Below, piece by piece: positions 57,550 through 64,000 of a stretch of 64,000 nucleotides of DNA. How positions within the stretch are numbered: the stretch's first letter is position 1; every line of letters begins with the position of its first letter. Made by a program: the position numbers and the translations under genes. The stretch covers positions 2,542,001 to 2,606,000 of the forward strand of contig OZ241746.1 in NCBI GenBank assembly GCA_965201045.1, written 5' to 3'. Source of the DNA: JAPORK01 sp026710285. GTDB taxonomy: Bacteria; Pseudomonadota; Gammaproteobacteria; Pseudomonadales; Endozoicomonadaceae. A model generated the notes under the pieces. It was not told where the DNA came from. It searched no databases and saw only the letters and a list, made by a program, of their open reading frames with translations.

Positions 57550-58728
57550 TTAAACAATTAAGATATCAGGGACCTTTTATTGCTTTAACTCTGGCCATGA
57601 TATGCATTCAATTTGATTCTTTTGCTGTGTCATTAGTATTGACATCTATAGGTAAGACATGGAATTTAACAAACCAAAGTGTTCAGTGGGTTATATCTGT
57701 TTATCTTATAGCAGTAGGTTTGACAATGTTTCCAGCTGGTGTTGCCAGTGATAAATATGGTCATAAAAAATTTTTGCTTGCAGGTGCCTGTGGTTTTGCC
57801 ATTTCTACACTTGTTTGCGGATTAGCAAAAAAATTTCCAATGCTTTTATGGGGGCGCGCCATACAAGGTGTGTCTGCTGGCATAATAGTTCCTTCTGGTA
57901 TTGCTTATATTTCAAAATATTATGTTAATTCCAGATTAAAAATAGCTATAGCTATCGGAGTAGGATATCTTGCCATGGCTCTCGGACCGGGTGGCGGGGC
58001 TTATTTGATAAAGCTATACTCCAGGAAGTCAGTATTTTGGGTGTGTCTTCCAATTATATTTATTTCTATATTAATGGGATGGGTTTCCTCCGGTACAGAG
58101 GTTATAAATTCTAAAATAGATAATTTACGGCTTTCATTGATTTTGACATTATGTTTAGGTGGCTTGATTACACCAATAATAATTAATATACCAACAGGTT
58201 TAAAATATTTATTGTTCTCATTTATTTTATTTGGTATGGTAGTTTTTATTTACGGTAAATCAAAGTTAGATAAACAATATCAGCTTTTTATAAGTATGTT
58301 AAAAGATAATCCTCTACGATTTTATGAGATGCTATTTTTGGGAGTAGTCTCGAATATTTTTACTATTAACATTGATATTTCCCTTTCCTTTAATTCTTCA
58401 AAAGTTCTATAAATGGTATGTTGATAAAACAGGATATGTGTTTATAGGAGTAGCGATCCTAATTGCTACTGGTAGCTTTATAGCAGGAAAAGTATCAAAC
58501 ATATATGAGAGAAAGATTCTTGCAGGTGCACTGTTAATAATTCTGGCTGGTTATTCAACTCTATTGCTTTCACATACATTATTAGATCTGGTATTTTTAA
58601 TTATCTATCATATCCTGGGATTTTTCCTGGGAATAACAAATTCATTGGTGTTGGTCTCAAGTCAGAATGTAGTTTCCAGGTCAGTTGCTGGTTTTGCTGC
58701 TGGATTATTTAAAATGCTGATTACGTAA
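57546..58728 (+). pseudogene. MFS transporter of the DHA2/EmrB type, frameshifted
   Basis: The first 288 residues (57546-58412) are a major facilitator protein with the motif-A loop GVASDKYGHKK, a WGRAIQGVSAGIIVPSG helix and a GPGGG motif. They match the drug:H+ antiporter DHA2 group. The frame breaks between 58372 and 58412: the expected continuation (IFPFPLILQKFYKWYVDKTG) is in the next frame and runs to 58728. The total of about 400 residues is short of the ~480 normal for 14-helix members, so the 3' end is also lost. The start is TTG, overlapping the upstream oxygenase fragment by four bases, which suggests an export operon for a small molecule that has decayed. Confidence 0.8.
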
Positions 58729-58884
58729 CTCCTCAGGTACTCTATAATAAAATAGTACGCTGAGTTAAAACACCTCCTAAACAAAAACAACCAAAACAGT
58801 AAAATAATGGCTTTAAAAGACTCTGTTCATAAAAAGCTGCTACGTAAAAAAAATCAAAAGAAAGAAGGTATAAAAGTTATGCCA

Positions 58885-60312
58885 TCATCCATCTGGTAAA
58901 GATACTTTTTTGTTGAAGACTTTTTGGATGCTTTCTAAAATATTCCAACTCTGTTTTTTAGCAGTTGAGATAAAGCCACGAATGCGGATAAATTTTTCAG
59001 CTCCCTTTGTTGTTCTAAATCCACCTGATATCTTTTGTTTACACTTCATCATCCGGATATCTTGTTCTGCTTGATTATTAGTAAAAGGAATTTCCGGATC
59101 AGTTAAAAAACGTAATACGTCATCACAATAATTCCATAACCGAAGCAACAGATTATGTCCTTTTCTTTTTGGTGCCTTACCGCACCTACTTTTTTTGATT
59201 AACGGCTTAAGTGATTCATGGTATGCCAGACCTTCTTTCACAATCTCTGTATAGGAAGCTCTGAGACGTGCTAATTTATCAGCTGCAATCGATTTCCCTC
59301 TATGTAATTTTTTATATCGCAGGCTACATAACAACCAGTGACTCATTTTTTTAGCCCAGGACTCTTCATCTTCAATCAATGCATTCAACTCACGTAAATG
59401 ATGCGCATTGCATAATCCGTGATTAACATCATTAAGCTGGTAGTAAGGTTTGTAATGATCATGCACCACTGTGCCAGATAAATCAGGAAGTAGTGCCTTA
59501 CGTTTGGGTGAGATGTGATAGTAGGTTAATGTTTTATCAGAAGACACATGTAGCCATTATGTCTTACCATTGATTCGAAAACCTGTTTCATCCAGATGTT
59601 TCACAGGAGCCTTACTGACATGTTTCAACACCACCTGTTCAAATATTTCAAGTTCATTAAAAGCCTGATCAGTAAAACTGTTTAGTGTGGCAGTAGCCAG
59701 CGGTAACTTAAAAAGGTCTGCAAATAAACTTTGCAAACGATCTTCAGGAATTAACTGTTGATGTTGCAAATAAACAGCAAAACTTTTGATGTTTTGCCCA
59801 TAAGAAACCGGTGCTCTGACACCATCCGGAAAATCTGCACATACACGCTTTTTACAGGCGGGGCATTGTTTAATTTCAGCCCGATGTTCTGTGACTTCTA
59901 CCTTAGGTAATGGTATATCAAACACTTGCCTGATAACAAAATCATCGACATCTGTCTGGTTTAAATCACACTTGCACCCGGGACAGCAGGATAAATCATG
60001 AGAAATAATATGGTCAGGTTTACTAACTTGCTTGAGAGTATGACCTTTATGCCCTTCCTGACCACCGCTTTTCTTTCGACCTTTTTTACGTAGTGACTGA
60101 TTACGAGTAAGTTTTTTTAAACCATCACTGGATGGAGGTTTAGAACTGTTTTGGCTATTTTGGTTCAGGCTATGCTTTAGTTGAGCATTTTCTTGTTTTA
60201 ACTCAGTATTTTCAGTACGAAGCGCTGTATTTTCTATACAAAGCTCCGTTATTTTTATTTTAAGTGCATTTATCTGTGCTTCAAGCTGTATAATTTTTTC
60301 TGAGTTATCCAT
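58885..60312 (-). pseudogene. IS66-family transposase (TnpC type) with an internal stop codon
   Basis: This is a 475-codon transposase reading frame on the minus strand, split by one in-frame TAA at about 59554-59556. The N-terminal part has a coiled-coil rich in Glu/Leu/Asn (TELKQENAQLKHSLNQNSQ), the SSKPPSSDG motif, and zinc-binding CCPGCKCDL and CPACKKRVC. The DDE residues are the Asp in KHLDETGFR before the stop, and the Asp in VVHDHYKPY and the Glu in NNQAEQDIRMMK after it. The stop replaces the residue before WLHV in GKT-WLHVSSDKTLTYYH, consistent with a CAA to TAA change. The accessory tnpA and tnpB genes of classical IS66 are not present. Element ends were not identified. Confidence 0.88.
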
Positions 60313-60408
60313 GGTGTATATGTTATGCCATAACCTCAGACTGAAGTAAAGCTTTTTTTATTTCACCATGATAAGATACCTGGGGATTTACCTGATTACT
60401 GTAATTCC

Positions 60409-60837
60409 TACATTCCCGCGATCTCCATTTGGATTCCATAAATTAAACAGGCTGTTTTTCCAAGAAGCCTGATAATTTTTATCCTTGTATCATTTAGGTT
60501 AGTTATCATTGCACGGAAACTTTTTTCTGCAGGGTTATATAGCTTGACAATCGCAATACCTTCCATCAACTGGAAAATCCAGCGCATTGTCGGATTTTTA
60601 ACAGGTTTTCCCGTTGGTTTGGAAGGGTTTCATTTGCTAATTTAAGTGACTTCCTGAGTTTGTGCTGAGCGTAATTATATACTAGCAGACATTCACATCG
60701 CGTAATAAATTTAGTTTTTCATCTGCTGATCTCAGTAACATTACACCGCCATCACTGGTTATGTCACCACCGCTGAACTCAGTTTGAATTTTACGATTCT
60801 TTACAGATGGAAAATTAACAGGGAACTGACTACACAT
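60409..60837 (-). pseudogene. IS1380-family transposase, internally deleted remnant
   Basis: On the minus strand the N-terminus starts at 60837 with FPVNFPSVKNRKIQTEFSG and GDITSDGGVMLLRSADEKL, typical of IS1380 transposases. After ~50 codons the frame breaks. From about 60595 a second piece reads PTMRWIFQLMEGIAIVKLY, then TNLNDTRIKIIRLLGKTACLIYG, matching the C-terminus of the same family (RWVFQ-EGI ... NL---R--ILRLLG). The catalytic middle is gone. The remnant is too broken to be mobile. Confidence 0.75.
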
Positions 60838-61000
60838 TGCTATAAAAAACTCCATACAATTTTATGTTTTAACTAATTGAATTATAACATAAAACACGCT
60901 AAAAATCTCTTTTGGGTATGAAATATTCGGGTTAATGAAATCATCTGAAATAACTATTTTATATTTAAATAATCAATGAACAAGATCGTGGAAATGTCGG

Positions 61001-61044
61001 ATAAAACATAGTATATTGTGCCAAAAAATCTCCGAACTGGGGTT
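61001..61044. repeat. 44-base repeat identical to the right end of the MITE at 15905-16136
   Basis: The 44 bases from ATAAAACATAG to GAACTGGGGTT are identical to 16093-16136. No left arm is found nearby, so this is a solitary end or the trace of a larger element that shares this terminus. Confidence 0.75.
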
Positions 61045-61118
61045 TTATACAAAAAGATGTAATCTGGTTTATTTGAGTACATATTGTATAATTGTTTTAA
61101 ATCACTTCTGCCCCAGGG

Positions 61119-61167
61119 TCTGTTGATGTTTTGTCATATGGCTCAGCTTTCACAAAACATCAACAGT
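61119..61167. repeat. 49-base palindromic repeat, copy 2 (opposite orientation)
   Basis: TCTGTTGATGTTTTGT and ACAAAACATCAACAGT flank the centre CATATGGCTCAGCTTTC. It is the reverse complement of the repeat at 44211-44259 with few changes. Here it lies upstream of the IS256 remnant. The remaining bases between 60313 and 61344 that are not in the IS1380 remnant or repeats show nothing recognisable. Confidence 0.7.
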
Positions 61168-61344
61168 CCTTAACATTAAACAAATACTTCGTGGTATATG
61201 ATCCAAACAGTTCCTGCATAAATTTTAACACTCAAAATTTAAAGGGAGATATAGTTAAAACTGGTGTTTAAAAAGTTGAAAAAAAGTGATAAGTCTGTTT
61301 GATTTACTGTTAGAAAAAAAAGTGAATCAATAGAGAATATCATC

Positions 61345-61810
61345 ATGAATAAAAATAATATTATTGAGTTTGAAAATCCAGTTAATTTATCTGATCCTCT
61401 GACAGACCTGTTGAGAACAGGTGCTCGTCAACTGATTTATGAGGCGGTTGAAGCTGAGCTGGAAGAGTTTATGAGTCAATTTAAGGATCGTCAACTTGAA
61501 AATGGACGTGCAGCGGTGATTCGAAATGGTTATCAGCCTGAACGATAGCTGCAAACCAGCATAGGACCAGTCACAGTAAAAATACTAAAAGTTCGGGCAA
61601 AAGATGGAAATCCTGTAACTTTCAACTCAAAACTGGTTCCTCCCTGGGTACGCAAGACACGTTCACTTGAAGCTGCGCTGCCATGGCTGTATCTGAAAGG
61701 GATTTCCACGGGAGAAATGGGGAATGCTCTGAAAGTTTTGGTCGGTAATCAGGCTGAAGGGTTTTCGCCTGCCACTGTTAGTCGATTAAAACAGAAATGG
61801 GCTGAAGATT
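61345..61810 (+). pseudogene. IS256-family (mutator) transposase, 5' part, with stop codon, before a group II intron
   Basis: The frame starts DPLTDLLRTGARQLIYEAVEAELEEFMSQFKD..., a standard IS256 N-terminus. An in-frame TAG at 61546-61548 follows NGYQPER, where an E (GAG) is usual. The sense then continues: LQTSIGPVTVKILKVRAKDG, RSLEAALPWLYLKGIS, FSPATVSRLKQKWAED. At 61810 it meets the group II intron, and the rest lies after 63690. When the intron is removed the frame continues as AEDFAFGLRSEDVK. About 27 residues that normally lie here, including the first catalytic Asp (WADG), are missing, so the transposase is dead for two independent reasons. Confidence 0.85.
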
Positions 61811-63690
61811 GTGTGTCACGAGCACAGGCTGCGGCGCAAGCAGCGCCTGTGCGTAACTGCACAAAAGATGAGGGAAGGTCCCTCGGAGTCGCTTTACAGG
61901 AGGAGGCTTCAAACCACCTTAAGCGGCTGTAGTTAAGAGCTATGGTCGTGAGCGTTAAGGAAAAGGCAGGGCATGACCCTGTCAGGTGTGTGTTAAGGAG
62001 ATGAACGCAAGTGAACCTTTGATGATGTGTCGAAAGCCCATGGACGATGTCAAAACCGGGAGGGTGTCGTTAGCCCGGGATAAGTCTGGAGGATACCTGT
62101 TTACTGTCCAGACGGCATCCGGCATGCAGAAGGCATGAACTTAACACAGGCTTTTGTGTGGAACGTGGGAACCTGTCGCCTTGATGTTAAGGGAGCGACT
62201 CAAGCAGAGCTCCTGCAAGAGTCTGAGTACCAATGCAAGGCACAGGGGCGGATGATCCTGTAGTAGTGAAGAAAGGGTTGTAATGACGCTGGAGCGAAGG
62301 GGATCAGTCATCCTGTTGAATTTGAGAATCAACCATTGTGACAGTTTATTACTGTCGGCGGGAGGAGTTTTTGGAAACAACAAAACCATTTAAAATTTCT
62401 AAACACGACGTAATGCGTGCGTGGCAACGGGTCAAAGCCAATAAAGGCACTTATGGTGTCGATGGTGAGACTATAAAACAATTTGAGTCTAACCTGAAGA
62501 GCAATCTGTATAAGATATGGAACCGAATGTCGTCTGGAAGCTACTTTCCACCGCCTGTTAAAACGGTAGCGATACCGAAGAAAACAGGTGGGGAAAGAAA
62601 ACTGGGCATACCCACGGTATCAGATCGGATTGCACAGATGGTAGTTAAGCTGCATTTTGAACCTTTAGTCGAACCCTGGTTTCATCAGGATTCTTATGGT
62701 TACAGGTCAAACAGATCGGCACATCAGGCGCTGGAGATCACCCGCAGGCGATGCTGGCGTTATAATTGGGTGCTGGAATTTGATATAAAAGGATTGTTTG
62801 ACAATATTAATCACGAACTACTGATGAAAGCGGTTCGCAAACATACCGACAAATGCTGGATAATTCTCTATATTGAACGCTGGTTAACGGCTCCGATTCA
62901 GAATGAGAATGGCATCATTGTGACGCGTGAGCGAGGTGTACCACAGGGTGGGGTGATCAGTCCTGTGCTCAGCAATCTGTTTATGCACTATGCCTTTGAC
63001 AAGTGGATGGAAAGAAACTTTCCGGTCATTCCATTTTGTCGCTATGCCGATGATGCGCTTGCACATTGTCAGCATAAGGAAGAAGCAGAGACTCTGAAGC
63101 ATGCTTTAGAGACAAGGTTGCGAGAGTGTGGTCTGGAAATGCATCCGGAAAAGACAAAGATTGTTTATTGCAAAGATGACGGTCGACGAGAAGAACATCC
63201 TGTTATCAGCTTTGACTTTCTTGGGTATACGTTTCGTCCGAGAAGGTCAAAGAATCGATGGGGAAAGTACTTCATTAGCTTTACGCCAGCGATGAGCGCA
63301 AAAGCAGGAAAAGCCATCAGACAGAAAGTGAGAGGTTGGAAGCTGCACTTGCGCAGTGATAAAGACCTTACTGATCTGGCTCAAATGTTTAAAGTGCAGA
63401 TACAAGGCTGGATAAACTACTACGGTCACTTCTGCAAATCAGCCATGTTCCCGACATTCCGTCATCTCAACCGCAAGCTATGCTTGTGGGCGACGAAGAA
63501 ATTTAAAAGGCTTAAAAGACATCGGCGACGTGCAGAGCACAGGCTTGGAGAAATCGCAAAGAGATCCCCAAATCTGTTTCCGCACTGGAGATTCGGTGTT
63601 AGACCGATGGTTGGATGATGGGAGCTGTATGAGTTGAGAGGCTCACGTACAGTTCTGAGAGAGCCTGTGGGGGAGGTTCCCATGGGCTAC
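61811..63690 (+). mobile_element. Group II intron with maturase gene, inserted in IS256
   Basis: This is a 1880-base intron. The 5' end GTGTG (consensus GUGYG) at 61811 is followed by a stem CACAGGCTGC...GCGCCTGTG of domain I. Domain V is exactly 34 bases at 63622-63655 and begins GAGCTGTAT and ends ACGTACAGTTC, with the GAGC/GTTC pairing expected. A domain VI-like hairpin follows and the intron ends in AC (consensus AY). Removing 61811-63690 joins the flanking IS256 frame without a shift. An alternative 5' end at 61849 (GTGCG) fits less well, because the exon frame would then not be restored. The intron-encoded protein lies at 62371-63618, in domain IV. Confidence 0.85.
62371..63618 (+). CDS. 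ltrA: Group II intron reverse transcriptase/maturase
   Basis: This 415-residue protein binds the intron RNA to help splicing and copies it during retrohoming. The RT domain shows KANKGTYGVDG, RKLGIPTVSDRIAQMVV, EFDIKGLFDNINH (RT3), RGVPQGGVISPVLSNLF and the catalytic CRYADDALAH. The maturase domain X follows (QIQGWINYYGHF). The protein ends without the HNH endonuclease domain, as in classes that use nicked or single-stranded targets. The start is the TTG at 62371, because GGGAGGAG lies just upstream and the family normally begins METTKPF-like here. A GTG at 62338 is possible but adds an unusual N-terminus. All key residues are intact, so it may be active. Confidence 0.92.
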   Translation: METTKPFKISKHDVMRAWQRVKANKGTYGVDGETIKQFESNLKSNLYKIWNRMSSGSYFPPPVKTVAIPKKTGGERKLGIPTVSDRIAQMVVKLHFEPLVEPWFHQDSYGYRSNRSAHQALEITRRRCWRYNWVLEFDIKGLFDNINHELLMKAVRKHTDKCWIILYIERWLTAPIQNENGIIVTRERGVPQGGVISPVLSNLFMHYAFDKWMERNFPVIPFCRYADDALAHCQHKEEAETLKHALETRLRECGLEMHPEKTKIVYCKDDGRREEHPVISFDFLGYTFRPRRSKNRWGKYFISFTPAMSAKAGKAIRQKVRGWKLHLRSDKDLTDLAQMFKVQIQGWINYYGHFCKSAMFPTFRHLNRKLCLWATKKFKRLKRHRRRAEHRLGEIAKRSPNLFPHWRFGVRPMVG

Positions 63691-64000
63691 TTGCCTTTGG
63701 TTTACGATCTGAAGATGTGAAACTGTGCGCATTGGTCATTGTAGGAGTTAACGAGCATGGAGAGAAACACTTTCTTGCAATTGAGGATGGCATTCGTGAA
63801 TCAACGCAGGGCTGGCGTGAAGTACTCCTGAAGCTTAAAGACAAAGGTATGAACTCCCCCAAACTTGCAGTAGGTGATGGTGCTATGGGGTTTTGGGCAG
63901 CAATGGATGAAATTTATCCTGATACACGCCATCAGCGTTGCTGGATGCATAAGACCATGAATGTATTTAACTGTGTACCAAAATACCTACAACCAAAGGT
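63691..64000 (+). pseudogene. IS256-family transposase, 3' part, runs off right edge
   Basis: This is the continuation of the transposase at 61345-61810. The frame reads FGLRSEDVKLCALVIVGVNE, then FLAIEDGIRES, LAVGDGAMGFWAA and RHQRCWMHKTMNVFN. The second catalytic Asp lies in GDGAMGFW, and C-x2-H follows as in the family. It goes on beyond the right edge. The stretch that should carry the first catalytic Asp is absent at the intron junction. Confidence 0.85.

Noticed and set aside
58807..58902. Plus-strand 31-residue Lys-rich frame
   Set aside because: Overlaps the end of the IS66 transposase on the other strand; Lys-rich because of A runs.
61849..63690. Alternative group II intron 5' end at GTGCG, 61849
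   Set aside because: It would leave the domain I stem outside the intron and would not restore the IS256 frame; 61811 does both.

Overview
The window looks like chromosome of an AT-rich gammaproteobacterium that lives with a eukaryotic, probably animal, host. The gammaproteobacterial signal is in the housekeeping genes: cydA-cydB-cydX, murE of the meso-diaminopimelate type, waaA (kdtA), sohB, a Bax-type glucosaminidase, trmL, cysQ, def, and a catalase-ankyrin pair like katB-ankB. The host signal is in the accessory genes: a secreted serpin, an SRCR-domain protein with a type I membrane layout, ankyrin and J-domain proteins, a CAP (SCP/PR1) protein, an Asp-box protein and several very large RHS/YD-repeat proteins. 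The genus cannot be named from sequence alone. Endozoicomonas-like or Legionellales-like relatives are reasonable guesses.

Layout. 1-7.6 kb: two tandem minus-strand RHS genes. The first runs off the left edge. The second is cut by an IS630 element whose precise removal restores the frame. 8.3-11.7 kb: the SRCR-domain surface protein, followed by a 1.2 kb gap. 12.9-17.8 kb: the cytochrome bd oxidase operon cydABX, a MITE-like repeat and murE. 18-31.9 kb: small secreted or unknown proteins, the J-domain protein, the Asp-box protein, a 1.7 kilo-residue DUF4011-helicase-nuclease protein next to waaA, and an orphan DUF3450/TtpC-like membrane protein. 32-35.4 kb: an ISL3 fragment and a duplicated ankyrin locus with one decayed and one intact copy. 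35.7-44.1 kb: CAP protein, a Glu-rich secreted protein and one complete 1804-residue RHS protein. 44.3-56 kb: catalase-ankyrin operon, sohB, a cold-shock gene, an XRE regulator, def, bax, trmL, a Csu-like secreted protein, tRNA-Glu and tRNA-Gly, and cysQ. 56-57.1 kb: the serpin. 57.1-64 kb: a graveyard of mobile DNA (TnpB remnant, nonsense-mutated IS66, internally deleted IS1380, IS256 carrying a group II intron) that also broke a small oxygenase-transporter operon.

How it fits together. The housekeeping genes are dispersed and mostly single, with long AT-rich spacers and several dispersed repeat families. This is the pattern of a genome expanded by mobile elements and undergoing decay. The secreted and eukaryote-like proteins form a plausible host-interaction repertoire, but they are scattered and do not form one operon. 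No complete toxin-immunity module, secretion machine or CRISPR array was seen.
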